From positions 1-64,000 of the forward strand of contig NZ_BMRM01000019.1 of NCBI RefSeq assembly GCF_014648635.1: a stretch of 64,000 nt of DNA. The letters run 5' to 3'. This DNA comes from Streptomyces cinerochromogenes. GTDB lineage: Bacteria > Actinomycetota > Actinomycetes > Streptomycetales > Streptomycetaceae. A program made the position numbers and the translations under genes. Below the pieces are notes generated by a model. It was not told the origin of the DNA. It ran no database searches and was given only the letters and a program-made list of their open reading frames with translations. Numbering within the stretch: the stretch's first letter is position 1; each line of letters begins with the position of its first letter. Positions 54,551 through 62,520 of this stretch are shown piece after piece.

Positions 54551-54904
54551 GTGATCCTGATGGAAGACTCTCTGAACGGCACCCCGATGCGGCTCGAGGG
54601 GCACTTGGTTCCGGCACGGACACCGCTCCTGAACAAAATCAGCGAGTTGCAGACGGAAATCAGTCAGCTGCAGGAGGCCGTCGTCTCCCACACCGTGGTG
54701 GACCAAGCGATCGGTGTGGTCATCACCCTCGGTGGCCTGCGTCCCGAGCAGGGCTTCCAAGTGCTACGAAAGGTCTCACAGCACACCAATACGAAACTGC
54801 GGCAGGTCTCCGAACTGATCGTGGAGTGGGTACACAGCGAACAGCTGCCCGACGAGATCCGCACCTCCCTGAACAGGGCACTGGCCACCGCACGGTCCAT
54901 CTGA
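54551..54904 (+). CDS. ANTAR-domain protein
   Basis: 117 aa from the GTG at 54551 (GAGG upstream) or 114 aa from the ATG at 54560. The C-terminal half matches the ANTAR RNA-binding three-helix domain: LQTEISQLQEAVVSHTVVDQ as the coiled linker, then AIGVVITLGGLRPEQGFQVL and RKVSQHTNTKLRQVSELIVE. ANTAR proteins bind dual hexanucleotide hairpins in nascent mRNAs and prevent termination, commonly in response to a linked sensor domain; here the sensor is reduced to about 40 residues, so it may depend on a partner. It survives intact within a decayed stretch. Confidence 0.75.
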   Translation: MILMEDSLNGTPMRLEGHLVPARTPLLNKISELQTEISQLQEAVVSHTVVDQAIGVVITLGGLRPEQGFQVLRKVSQHTNTKLRQVSELIVEWVHSEQLPDEIRTSLNRALATARSI

Positions 54905-54973
54905 ACGCAGCACAGCTCTGCCGCCCGCGTTCCGAGCCGGACGGCAGGGCGGGCGGACGAGTTGAATGCCAGC

Positions 54974-55534
54974 TCACTTCCGAACCCGCACGCGACGCGA
55001 CCTCCGCTCAACGTGTCCCCGCACCCGTCTGACCAAAACGTCGCACGCCAGACTTTCCGGCGGTCGCTGATCACGCACGCTCCGGAGCACTCGCCGGCGT
55101 GCCCGCAAGGGCCCCACGATCACGGAGTCTCCCCCGAGTCGCGCGAACGGTTGCGTGGTTGCCGTGTGCAGCGGATCGGACGCCTCCTGCGCGGTCGGCA
55201 GCCGCCCGGCCGACAACAGGAGCGGGCCGGCGCCGCGAAGCACCCGGGACAGCGGGCCCGTCGCCGTCTCCGGCACCGGCGGCAACTGTCCCGTCAGGCC
55301 GGTCAGGGCTGCGTCGGGGTCACGGTGTGAGAAACAGACCCGCTCGGCGGCGCCGTCCTCGGCCACCAGACCGGCCGCGGACCAGTCGGCCAGTCCCGGC
55401 ACCAGCACGCGGCACACCCGTCTGAGCCCCTCGACCGCGTCCAGCGTGCTCGACAGCGCCGCCGCACTCCGGGTGGCGAACGCCAGCTGGTCGAGCGCCG
55501 CTCGCAGCGCCGCGTCCGCGTCATCCTCGTCCAT
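54974..55534 (-). pseudogene. Truncated GAF-domain regulatory protein
   Basis: From ATG 55534 the protein starts MDEDDADAALRAALDQLAFA and continues through a GAF-type sensor region (TRSAAALSSTLDAVEGLRRV, CRVLVPGLADWSAAGLVAED, GPLSRVLRGAGPLLLSAGRL). At about residue 150 (VGPLRARR) similarity breaks off and an arginine-rich out-of-family tail follows to the stop. Full-length relatives continue into a SpoIIE or kinase domain, so the C-terminal output is lost. It lies 98 bp downstream of the sigma/Asp23 operon on the same strand, its probable original output partner. Confidence 0.6.
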
Positions 55535-55632
55535 GGCGACCACCTGCCCGCCTGGGGGCTCTACGGCCGCTTCCGCCCTGGGAAACCAGCTTGCCGAACG
55601 ACGGTTCGCGGGGCCTGTGCCCGCGCCGCCGC

Positions 55633-56001
55633 TCATGCCGCGTCGCGCCAGGCGGCGATACCGGTCACCGTGACCGCGACGGTGACCGGCTCCGCGGCAC
55701 CGTGGGTGGCGAGGTGGGTGACGAGGGCGGCTGTCACCCGGTCGTGGACGTTTCGGGCGATGTCCAGCGCCCGCCGACCCTCCGTCAGGACGCAGCGCAC
55801 CTCGATGTGCCATCCCGAACCGTCCGGCGCCCGGTCGGCGCGTACGCCGGCCTCGGGCGGCGTGGTGTCCGCCCGGGTGGGCGCGGCGGCTGCCGCGAGG
55901 CGCCGGGCGAGGCGGGGTTGCAGGGCGGCCACGCCAGGAACCGCGAGGGCTGCCTCGGCCGCGACGCCGGGGAGCGCGGTGGTGCCGACGGCGGTCATCA
56001 T
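55633..56001 (-). CDS. Asp23/Gls24-family protein
   Basis: 122 aa. The short N-terminal helix (GVAALQPRLARRLAAAA) is followed by the Asp23 core: VRADRAPDGSGWHIEVRCVLTEGRRALDIARNVHDRVTAALVTHL and PVTVAVTVTGIA. Asp23/Gls24 proteins are small soluble proteins that attach to the membrane via AmaP and respond to cell-wall stress. The ATG overlaps the stop of the upstream zinc-motif/Asp23 protein by 4 bp. It closes the sigma-factor operon on the minus strand. Confidence 0.75.
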   Translation of the reverse strand: MMTAVGTTALPGVAAEAALAVPGVAALQPRLARRLAAAAAPTRADTTPPEAGVRADRAPDGSGWHIEVRCVLTEGRRALDIARNVHDRVTAALVTHLATHGAAEPVTVAVTVTGIAAWRDAA

Positions 56002-56669
56002 GCGCCACCGCCCGTCGGGAGGCGGGGACCGAGGGTCGGTCCCGGTTCCAGTACGTCGGCCACGGTGATGTCGACGGCTGTCACCGTGAGCCCCAGGTCC
56101 TTTCCGGCCGAGTGGAGGACCGATCGGCGCACCTGGTGGACCCGGTCGGGCAGCGGGCGGTCGAGGGCGGCGGCCAGGGTCATGGTCACCCGCACGTCGG
56201 TGCCGTTGCCCTCGGGTACGAGCCGGCAGGTCGCGGCCCTGGCACCGGGGACCGTGTCCGCGGCTCGCCTCAGCACCTTCGCCGCGGCGCTCTCGGCGAT
56301 CCGCAGGTCCCGGTCGGGGTCGGCCAGGGGCAGCAGCAGCCCGAACCGGACCTCTGCCCTGACGACGTCCATGACCCGGTCGGCGAGTGCGTGCAGGCCC
56401 GGAGGGTCCTCGTCGCGCAGCGTCCGGGCGGCCGCGTTCACCGTGGCCAGTCCCTCAACCGCCTCTCGGCAGTGTGGACAGGACACCGGGTGCGGGTCCG
56501 CGGCCGGCGGTGCGTCCCGCGCCTGTTCCCAGACCCGGCTGAGCAGGCGGCCGCAGGGCAGTACCTCATCGCCTGCGATCGGGGGCACGTCGGCGGCGGC
56601 CCAGCCGTTGCGGGGCCCGTCGGCTCCGGGCGGTTCGGGAGGCCGCGTGTACGGGTCGTCTAGCGCCAT
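55998..56669 (-). CDS. Anti-sigma-like zinc motif fused to Asp23/Gls24 domain
   Basis: 223 aa. The N-terminal part carries HPVSCPHCREAVEG (about residues 59-72), an H-x3-C-x2-C arrangement like the zinc-binding anti-sigma (ZAS) motif, preceded by LSRVWEQARD. The remainder (about 85-205) is an Asp23/Gls24-like fold: ADRVMDVVRAEVRFGLLLPL and RVTMTLAAALDRPLPDRVHQVRRSVLHSAGKDLGL, then TVTAVDITVADVL. The start overlaps the sigma gene's stop by 10 bp, the usual sigma/anti-sigma arrangement. I infer that it holds the ECF sigma factor inactive and couples it to envelope-stress complexes. No membrane segment is seen. Confidence 0.75.
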   Translation of the reverse strand: MALDDPYTRPPEPPGADGPRNGWAAADVPPIAGDEVLPCGRLLSRVWEQARDAPPAADPHPVSCPHCREAVEGLATVNAAARTLRDEDPPGLHALADRVMDVVRAEVRFGLLLPLADPDRDLRIAESAAAKVLRRAADTVPGARAATCRLVPEGNGTDVRVTMTLAAALDRPLPDRVHQVRRSVLHSAGKDLGLTVTAVDITVADVLEPGPTLGPRLPTGGGA

Positions 56670-57235
56670 GGGCCCATCGCCTCCTGCAGGGATCGGCGTG
56701 CCCTGAACAGTCTGCCGCGTACCGTCTGCTCGCCGGTACGCGTCACATGCGCTATCTCCTTGTAGGGCAGGCCCTGCACCTCCCGCATGATCCAGCAGAC
56801 CCGCTGTCCGGCGTCCAGCTCGGCGAGTGCGCGGAACAGGGCGGCCGTGGCCGCGTCCTGCTCGGCGGTCCGGGCGGGCTGGCTCCACGCGTCGCTCGCC
56901 GCGGGTTCGGCCACGGTGTCCAGGGGCACGGGCGGCGGCCGGCGGTGGCACATGGTCTGACAGCGGTTGACGGTGATCCGGTACATCCAGGTGCGGAACT
57001 CCGCCCTGTGGCGGTATTCCGGCAGGTGGCGCCAGGCGCTGATGAAGGCGTCCTGAACGGCCTCCTCGGCGTCCTGGGGGTTGCCCAGCATGCAGCGGGC
57101 CAGGGACAGGAGGGACCGGCTGTGCCGCTGGACGAGAACGGCGAAGGCGTCCTCGTCTCCCTCGGCCGCCCGCACCGCCAGCAGACGGTCGGGCAGGTCG
57201 CACCCCAGTCGTGGGGAAGCAGTGCGTTCGATCAT
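56660..57235 (-). CDS. ECF-type RNA polymerase sigma factor
   Basis: 191 aa. Region 2 is visible as AFAVLVQRHSRSLLSLARCMLGNPQDAEEAVQDAFISAWRHLPEYR followed by EFRTWMYRITVNRCQTMCH; region 4 as ALAELDAGQRVCWIMREVQGLPYKEIAHVTRTGEQTVRGRLFRARRSLQEAM. The length is that of ECF sigma factors, which lack region 3. It overlaps the zinc-motif/Asp23 gene by 10 bp and is divergent from the second Asp23 operon across 154 bp that contain a Crp-type palindrome. Its own promoter and target operon are probably in that shared region. Confidence 0.9.
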   Translation of the reverse strand: MIERTASPRLGCDLPDRLLAVRAAEGDEDAFAVLVQRHSRSLLSLARCMLGNPQDAEEAVQDAFISAWRHLPEYRHRAEFRTWMYRITVNRCQTMCHRRPPPVPLDTVAEPAASDAWSQPARTAEQDAATAALFRALAELDAGQRVCWIMREVQGLPYKEIAHVTRTGEQTVRGRLFRARRSLQEAMGPWR

Positions 57236-57282
57236 GGCGCTCCCACGCAGGCTCGGAACGACCGTGTACCCCCGAAAAGAAA

Positions 57283-57298
57283 TGTGATGCACGTCACA
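57283..57298. promoter_or_regulatory. Crp-type palindrome between divergent envelope-stress operons
   Basis: TGTGATGCACGTCACA is a perfect Crp-family site (TGTGA-N6-TCACA) and also fits the GTG-N6-GNCAC consensus known for streptomycete Crp. It lies 47 bp before the sigma gene's start and 91 bp before the first Asp23 gene, so it could control either or both. AT-rich bases (AAAAGAAA) flank one side. Confidence 0.75.
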
Positions 57299-57389
57299 CA
57301 TCAGGGCACGTGAGGACTCCGCCGCTCGATATGTCCAACTTTCGACGGGCATCATTCCGGTGTCCGGCCGACCGATCGAGGCGACCGCC

Positions 57390-57881
57390 ATGACGGACAA
57401 CATCACCAGCGTCGGCGGGGGCAGCCGGTCCGAAACAGGCGTGAGCGCGCTCAAGGGCCGCACCGGGGCCGGGGCTCCGGCCGAGACACGGGGCAGGACC
57501 ACCATCGCGGACGGTGTGGTGGCCAAGATCGCGGGCATGGCCGCCCGCGAGGTACCGGGCATCCACAGCCTGGGTGCGGGGATGGCCCGCGCCTTCGGCG
57601 CCATGCGCGAACGCGTCCCCGGCGCAGGCGGAGGCGGAGCGGTCACCCGCGGCGTCAAGGTCGAGGTCGGGGAACGGCAGGCCGCGGTGGACCTGGACGT
57701 CGTCGTCGAGTACGGCGTCTCCATCGTCGACGTCGCGGGCGGCGTACGCACCAACGTCATCAGCGCCGTGGAGCGGATGACGGGCCTGGAGGTCGTCGAG
57801 GTGAACATCGCCGTCGACGACGTCCATCTGCCTGACGACGAGGAGGAACAGACCGAACCGAACGAGGGCCGCGTGAGGTGA
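57390..57881 (+). CDS. Asp23/Gls24-family envelope stress protein
   Basis: 163 aa from ATG 57390, with GAGGCGA nearby; a GTG at 57360 would add ten residues without a leader. It is the most canonical Asp23 protein in the window: RTTIADGVVAKIAGMAAREVPGIHSLG, GVKVEVGERQAAVDLDVVVEYGVSIVDVAGGVRTNVISAVERMTGLEVVEVNIAVDDV. It ends in an acidic DDEEEQTEPNEG tail. It leads a six-gene plus-strand operon with DUF2273, another Asp23, DUF6286, AmaP and DUF6131 genes, which matches typical actinobacterial Asp23/AmaP loci. Confidence 0.9.
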   Translation: MTDNITSVGGGSRSETGVSALKGRTGAGAPAETRGRTTIADGVVAKIAGMAAREVPGIHSLGAGMARAFGAMRERVPGAGGGGAVTRGVKVEVGERQAAVDLDVVVEYGVSIVDVAGGVRTNVISAVERMTGLEVVEVNIAVDDVHLPDDEEEQTEPNEGRVR

Positions 57882-57965
57882 CCGCTGCCAGGAGCACCGC
57901 CGTGTCCTCGGGCCCGAGCGGATGATCACGGCGAGAGGGACGCTCGCGAGACGGGTGAGTGCGAG

Positions 57966-58133
57966 ATGAACACAGCAACGACGGGACTCGCGGCCGGCAT
58001 GGCCCTCGGCTTCGCCGGCTACTTCGGCGGCTTCTGGGCCTTTCTGCTGGTGCTGGTCCTCGGTGCGGCGGGGCTGATCGTCGGCCTCGTCGTACAGGGC
58101 GACCTGGACCTCCGGACACGGAGGCAGCGGTGA
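57966..58133 (+). CDS. Small membrane protein, DUF2273-like
   Basis: 55 aa: MNTATTGLAAGMALGFAGYF, then GGFWAFLLVLVLGAAGLIVG and a charged tail LVVQGDLDLRTRRQR. It is almost entirely one membrane hairpin with glycine-rich helices, as in the DUF2273 proteins found in Asp23/AmaP operons. The stop overlaps the next gene's GTG (GTGA). Confidence 0.8.
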   Translation: MNTATTGLAAGMALGFAGYFGGFWAFLLVLVLGAAGLIVGLVVQGDLDLRTRRQR

Positions 58134-58537
58134 AGACCCGGCCCGGTTCCCCTGGCGAGGGGTCGGGCCCGCCGGCGCCGGCCGCCGGGCTGCCGCCCCC
58201 GGCCGAGCGGGGCGCCACCGTCATCCCCGACAGGGTGGTCGCCCGTATCGCCGCCCAGGCCGCACGCACGGCTCAGTCCCGGCGCGCCGCCGTACCACCC
58301 GACCGCGGCGGACCGGCGGCACCCCACGCCTCCGCCGCCGTCCGTACCGGATCGGTGCGCCTGCATCTGACCATGGACCTGCCCTACCCCACGGACATCC
58401 CCCGTGTCTGCGAGCGGATCCAGCGGGACGTCGCCGAACGGGTCGCCCAGCTGACCGGGCTGCGAGTGGGAGAGGTCCTCCTCACCGTCCGGCGGCTGGT
58501 GACCGCCACCGACTCGAGCCGGGGGCGGGTCCGGTGA
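58130..58537 (+). CDS. Asp23/Gls24-like protein
   Basis: 135 aa from a GTG overlapping the DUF2273 gene stop by 4 bp. A Pro-rich N-terminus (about 30 residues) leads to GATVIPDRVVARIAAQAARTAQSRRAAV, then VRLHLTMDLPYPTDIPRVCERIQRDVAERVAQLTGLRVGEVLLTVRRLV. The strand-helix order follows the Asp23 family, although conservation is weaker than in the gene at 57390. It probably forms mixed assemblies with the first Asp23 protein. Confidence 0.7.
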   Translation: MKTRPGSPGEGSGPPAPAAGLPPPAERGATVIPDRVVARIAAQAARTAQSRRAAVPPDRGGPAAPHASAAVRTGSVRLHLTMDLPYPTDIPRVCERIQRDVAERVAQLTGLRVGEVLLTVRRLVTATDSSRGRVR

Positions 58538-58589
58538 GCGGCCGGGCGGCCCGGGTCATCGGGCACGCCGTGCAGGAAGGGCGATCGTG

Positions 58590-59276
58590 ATGACATCCGG
58601 TCCACGTCCCCCGGGCCGCGGCTCCGCGTCGTCGGCGCACCGTGCCGCAGTGCCGCTGACGAAGGAGCCCGATCCTCCCGAACGCGACGTGTCCACCTCG
58701 GACCTGACAGCCGGTGAGCGCGGAGGAGGGCACCGAACCCGTCGCAAGTGGTCGGCGCGCAGCGTCACGGCGGCGCTGGTCGCCGCGGTGATCCTCGTGG
58801 CCGCGGTCGCGACGCTCGTCGACGTCGTCGCCGTACGGGCGGGACGTCCGGCCGCGGCCTGGCGACGGCACCTGGCCGACGAACTGGCGACCCGCCCGGT
58901 GGACGACGTGTGGATGTTGACGGGAGCCGCCGTGGCCGCCGCCGTCGGCGTCTGGCTGATCGTCCTGGCCCTCACCCCCGGTGAGCGCCGCTGGCTGCCC
59001 CTGCGCTCACCCGCCGGCTGCCCGCGAATGCGGGCCTTTCTGGAGCGCGACGGCGCCGCCGCCCTGCTGCGCGACGCCGCCATGCGGGTCCCCGGAGTCG
59101 GCGCGGCGCACGTCCTGGTGCGCCGCCACCGCATCAAAGCCCGCGCGGACGTCCGCTTCCGCGACCCCCGACAGGTGAAGGACGACCTCACCGCCGTCCT
59201 CGGCGAGGAACGCGACCGGCTGGCCCTCGCCCGTCCTCCCCGCATCGCCGTACGGGTGCGGCGACGCACCCGCTGA
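58590..59276 (+). CDS. DUF6286-like membrane protein
   Basis: 228 aa from ATG 58590, with AGGAAGG 9 nt upstream (a GTG directly before it is also possible). Two membrane segments: about 56-83 (SVTAALVAAVILVAAVATLVDVVAV) and about 105-129 (DVWMLTGAAVAAAVGVWLIVLALTPG). The soluble end (ERDGAAALLRDAAMRVPGVGAAHVLVRRHRIKARADVRFRDPRQV) resembles the AmaP/Asp23-associated DUF6286 proteins. The pattern of two membrane helices and a globular C-terminus parallels the next gene product; the two are likely paralogous membrane anchors for Asp23 proteins. Confidence 0.75.
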   Translation: MTSGPRPPGRGSASSAHRAAVPLTKEPDPPERDVSTSDLTAGERGGGHRTRRKWSARSVTAALVAAVILVAAVATLVDVVAVRAGRPAAAWRRHLADELATRPVDDVWMLTGAAVAAAVGVWLIVLALTPGERRWLPLRSPAGCPRMRAFLERDGAAALLRDAAMRVPGVGAAHVLVRRHRIKARADVRFRDPRQVKDDLTAVLGEERDRLALARPPRIAVRVRRRTR

Positions 59277-59303
59277 CACAAGACCGCAGCACCGGAGCCC
59301 GCC

Positions 59304-59912
59304 ATGACGCCGCGATCCGCACTCAACCGCACCCTGCTGGCCCTCGCCGGACTGGTCCTCCTCGGCGGCGGACTGCTCATCCTCTTCGCCGGGCTCGACC
59401 TCTACCGGCGGCACGATCTGGCCCCACCCGCCGGCTGGCCCCTGACCACCCCGGCCGACGTCCTGCTCGGCTCCGCCGACCGGGCCCGCTGGAGCAGCCA
59501 GGGCTGGTGGTGGTGGCCCGCGGTCATCGCCGCCCTCGTCGTCGCGGCTCTGCTCGCCCTGGGGTGGCTGCTCGCCCAGCTGAGCCGACGTCGCCCCGGC
59601 TCCCTGCCCGTCGGCGGCACACCCCCACAGGAGGGCGTCGAACTGCGCGACCGCGCACTCAGCGAAGCGATCGCGAACGAAGCCGGTGCCCTGCCAGGGG
59701 TAGGCCGTGCGGCCGTACTCATCACCGGCCGACCGGGCCGGTACCGCACCCGCATCAAGCTCACCCTCACCCCCGAGGGCACGCCCGGCGCCACTCTCGG
59801 TGCCCTGTGCGAAGGCCCGATCGGCACCGCACGTCGGTCCACCGGCCTCACCGACATGCCCACCGAGGTCCGGCTACAGGTCAGCCGCCACGGACCACAC
59901 CGCGTGGAGTAA
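59304..59912 (+). CDS. amaP: Alkaline shock response membrane anchor AmaP-like
   Basis: 202 aa. Membrane segments at about 9-31 (RTLLALAGLVLLGGGLLILFAGL) and 66-92 (GWWWWPAVIAALVVAALLALGWLLAQL). The soluble C-terminus (LRDRALSEAIANEAGALPGVGRAAVLITGRPGRYRTRIKLTLTPEG) resembles AmaP, the membrane anchor that recruits Asp23. It lies 27 bp after the DUF6286 gene in the same operon. The family assignment rests on architecture plus the operon. Confidence 0.8.
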   Translation: MTPRSALNRTLLALAGLVLLGGGLLILFAGLDLYRRHDLAPPAGWPLTTPADVLLGSADRARWSSQGWWWWPAVIAALVVAALLALGWLLAQLSRRRPGSLPVGGTPPQEGVELRDRALSEAIANEAGALPGVGRAAVLITGRPGRYRTRIKLTLTPEGTPGATLGALCEGPIGTARRSTGLTDMPTEVRLQVSRHGPHRVE

Positions 59913-60001
59913 GGAGGAGAGAGATCGGCCGTTCCCGCCGACGCCCTTGCGGCCCACAGCAGTTCACGGGCGCGTCGGCACCACTCCCCGAAGGAGAAAC
60001 T

Positions 60002-60157
60002 ATGATCATCCTGGGCGTCATTCTGCTCGTCGTCGGCTTCCTCACCGGCCTGTCCATCCTGTGGACCATCGGGATCATCCTGCTGGTCGTCGGAGCCATC
60101 CTGTGGATCCTCGGCGCGATGGGACACGCCGTCGCCGGTCGACGCCACTACTGGTAG
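60002..60157 (+). CDS. Very small hydrophobic protein, DUF6131-like
   Basis: 51 aa with a GAAGGAG leader 6 nt before the ATG. Sequence starts MIILGVILLVVGFLTGLSIL, continues WTIGIILLVVGAILWILGAM and ends with GHAVAGRRHYW: two hydrophobic stretches with a basic aromatic tail. Such peptides are common in streptomycete stress operons and probably associate with the membrane. It lies 89 bp after amaP and may use its own promoter or the operon transcript. Confidence 0.75.
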   Translation: MIILGVILLVVGFLTGLSILWTIGIILLVVGAILWILGAMGHAVAGRRHYW

Positions 60158-60506
60158 GCGGGATCGTTGCCCAGCAGGGCAGTGATCCATGCTGCGGGCA
60201 GGCCGGCAGACGGCGCGGACCCCACCCGGACGGCCACGGCGGCGGACGACGACGGCGGAGAGGTCGATCCGCCTGAGGCCGCCGCCGGTGCGGCCAGCCG
60301 CCGCGGCTCGGAGCGCGGGGCGGCCGGTGGCCGTTGTGCCGGTCCTCGCCGCACGAGCGCACGGCCGACTCGTTGGGGAGTCGGTGGATCGGCCCCCACG
60401 GTCCGGGCGGAAGTTCCCCACGCGTCGGCCCGTGAGTCTCCGTCGGGAGTTCGTATGCACAGCACCTTCGTGAGGATCCGCCCGAACGTCCCCCGGGGCC
60501 ACGGCG
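60158..60506. other. Intergenic region before the phosphatase gene
   Basis: About 350 bp. Several long open frames here are GC-bias shadows. I saw no convincing promoter, hairpin or sORF; the last 60 bp presumably hold the phosphatase promoter. Confidence 0.5.
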
Positions 60507-61748
60507 ATGGCGGACGGTGAGCGGCAAGGACCTGCGGAAGGCTCCACCCGGTCGGAGCGCTTCGGGGAGGAGTTTCTGGGAGTCCTGCTGGACCAGGGGC
60601 ACGAGTTGCCGCCGCACCAGCTCGGTCCGCTCGTCGCACGGCAGACCGGCAGGCTCGACGGCCGCGAGACCTCGCTCTTCCTGCAGGACTACGGCCAGGT
60701 GTGGCTCGTCCCCCTGCCAGGTGACGGGCTGGTGGCCGGGGAACCGCAGCCGATCGACGGCTCCGATGCCGGTCGTGCCTTCCAGGAGGCGCGTCCCGTA
60801 GAGGTGCCGCGGGCCGGCGGTGTGCGGGTCTATCTGCCCCTGCTGGACGGTGGCGACCAGATGGGCGTCCTGGCCGTCACCCTGGACCGCCTCCACGACG
60901 ACGAGCGACGGCTGCTGCGCAGGCTCGCCTCACTCGTGGCCGACATGCTGGTGACCAAGCACGGATACACCGATCTGTTCTTCCGGCTGCGCCGCAGGGA
61001 ACCGATGAGTGTGGCGGCGGAGATCCAGTGGTCGCTGCTGCCACCGCTGACGATGTCCACGCCCCGGGTCGAGCTGGCCGGGATGCTGGAACCCGCCTAC
61101 GACGTGGCCGGCGACAGCTTCGACTACGCCCTCAACGGCGATGTCCTGCATGTGGCCATGGTCGACGCGATGGGCCACGGACTGGATGCCGCCACGATGG
61201 CCACGGTGGTCATCGGAGCGTACCGGCATGCCCGGCGCATCAGCGTCGGCCTGTCGGAGATCTATGCGTTCATGGACCGGGCCGTCGCCGAGCAGTTCGG
61301 CCCCGACCACTTCGCGACCGCTCAGATGATGCGGCTCAACACGGCAACGGGCAGACTTCAGTGGGTCAACGCCGGACATCCCTCTCCTCTGCTGATCCGT
61401 GGACACCGTGTCGTAGGACGGCTGCAGGGCCCGACGACGCTGCCCGTCGGCTTCGGCGGTCACGATCCCCGGATCAGTGAAGTGGCTCTCACCCCCGGCG
61501 ACCGGATCCTGTGCTTCACCGACGGACTGATAGAGGAGCGCGATGTCGGCGGTGAGGAATTCGGTGAGGAGCAGCTCATCGGGTGGGTGAACCGCCTCGA
61601 GCCCACGGCGCAGCAGATCCGGACGGTGGCGCGCTCCCTCTCCCACACGCTGCAACGGGCGCGGGGCGGGATCACCACGGACGATGCGACGCTCCTGCTG
61701 ATCGAATGGCACGGGAGCACCACCGACCACCTCGCACTGCCGGAGTGA
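60507..61748 (+). CDS. SpoIIE-type PP2C phosphatase
   Basis: 413 aa. Residues 20-145 are a GAF-like sensor region (FGEEFLGVLLDQGHELPPHQ, RVYLPLLDGGDQMGVLAVTLD). The SpoIIE domain (about 170-400) has MSVAAEIQWSLLPPL, then GDSFDYALNGDVLHVAMVDAMGHGLDAATMATVVIGAY with the metal-binding Asp residues, LQWVNAGHPSPLLIRG, GDRILCFTDGLIEERD and TTDDATLLLIEWHG. No kinase or anti-sigma domain is fused. It likely acts in partner-switching control of a stress sigma factor. It is the intact paralogue of the phosphatase in the ligase insertion. Confidence 0.9.
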   Translation: MADGERQGPAEGSTRSERFGEEFLGVLLDQGHELPPHQLGPLVARQTGRLDGRETSLFLQDYGQVWLVPLPGDGLVAGEPQPIDGSDAGRAFQEARPVEVPRAGGVRVYLPLLDGGDQMGVLAVTLDRLHDDERRLLRRLASLVADMLVTKHGYTDLFFRLRRREPMSVAAEIQWSLLPPLTMSTPRVELAGMLEPAYDVAGDSFDYALNGDVLHVAMVDAMGHGLDAATMATVVIGAYRHARRISVGLSEIYAFMDRAVAEQFGPDHFATAQMMRLNTATGRLQWVNAGHPSPLLIRGHRVVGRLQGPTTLPVGFGGHDPRISEVALTPGDRILCFTDGLIEERDVGGEEFGEEQLIGWVNRLEPTAQQIRTVARSLSHTLQRARGGITTDDATLLLIEWHGSTTDHLALPE

Positions 61749-61810
61749 GCCGGCCTCCCACCCCCAGGGAAAGGCCGACGGCACGCAGCCTTTCCCCCAC
61801 CGCCGATCTC

Positions 61811-62416
61811 TCACACTCCTGCTGCCGCGGTGGGCCCGTGACCGGTGACCGGTCCGTCAGGAGTGCGTGAGGCGGGGTGGGGGGCGTCGTGTCCGCCTTC
61901 GGAGTCCCAGACCGCCTCCCCGAGCGAGTCCGAGTCGGCCGCTGCCTCTGCCGCGGCCCGGAAACGTTCGGCCTCATGGATCAGGCCGGTCGCCGTGAGG
62001 CCCCGTGACGGGTCGGTGGCCGCGGCCATGAGCCGGGTCGCGGTGGCCGGGGCTGTCTCCGGTGGGATCACCAGCAGGTCCCAGCGGCCGAAGGTGTGGG
62101 CCAGCAGCAACAGCGTGTGCGGATCCTGCCCGGCGTTGGACCAGCCGACGCGCACCATGTGGCCGTGCGCGGGCACTTCTCCCGGAACGACCGGCCAGAA
62201 CGTGCGGCTCACCGCTACCCGGGTGATCCGCCCCCACAGCCGGTCGAGACATTCGACGAGCGCCGGGAGCTGCTCCGTCAGGTTGCGCGAACGGGGCCAC
62301 CAGGCACCGTTGATCAGGGCCGCAGGGGTGCCGGCCGGCGCCAGCGTGAGTCGGAGCGGTGACGAAGAAGGGGCCCGGCCTCCGACTGCGGGTGTGAACG
62401 GAATGGTCGCGGTCAT
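61811..62416 (-). CDS. DUF5994 protein, copy 1
   Basis: 201 aa. The DUF5994 core is plain: LINGAWWPRSRNLTEQLPALVECLDRLWGRITRVAVSRTFWPVVPGEVPAHGHMVRVGWSNAGQDPHTLLLLAHTFGRWDLLVIPPETA. The family is widespread in actinobacteria near stress regulators, and its function is unknown. Its ATG overlaps the stop of a conserved 35-codon leader ORF (ATGA), indicating translational coupling. The last 45 residues are a low-complexity acidic/Gly tail. Confidence 0.85.
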   Translation of the reverse strand: MTATIPFTPAVGGRAPSSSPLRLTLAPAGTPAALINGAWWPRSRNLTEQLPALVECLDRLWGRITRVAVSRTFWPVVPGEVPAHGHMVRVGWSNAGQDPHTLLLLAHTFGRWDLLVIPPETAPATATRLMAAATDPSRGLTATGLIHEAERFRAAAEAAADSDSLGEAVWDSEGGHDAPHPASRTPDGPVTGHGPTAAAGV

Positions 62417-62520
62417 GGCGGGGGCCCAACCCCGGGCCGGTCACGGCCGGCCCGGCTATCATGAATCGCCGAGAGCGACCCGGCGTGGAAGCCGATGTAC
62501 GAGATACTCTCGGTAATCAC
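62413..62520 (-). CDS. Conserved 35-residue leader peptide before DUF5994 copy 1
   Basis: A GTG at 62520, preceded by GGAG with a 7-nt spacer, opens a frame reading VITESISYIGFHAGSLSA and ending IHDSRAGRDRPGVGPPP. Its TGA overlaps the DUF5994 ATG (ATGA). The first 18 residues recur almost unchanged upstream of the paralogous gene in the opposite orientation, which supports coding or regulatory function for such a short frame. Confidence 0.5.
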   Translation of the reverse strand: MITESISYIGFHAGSLSAIHDSRAGRDRPGVGPPP

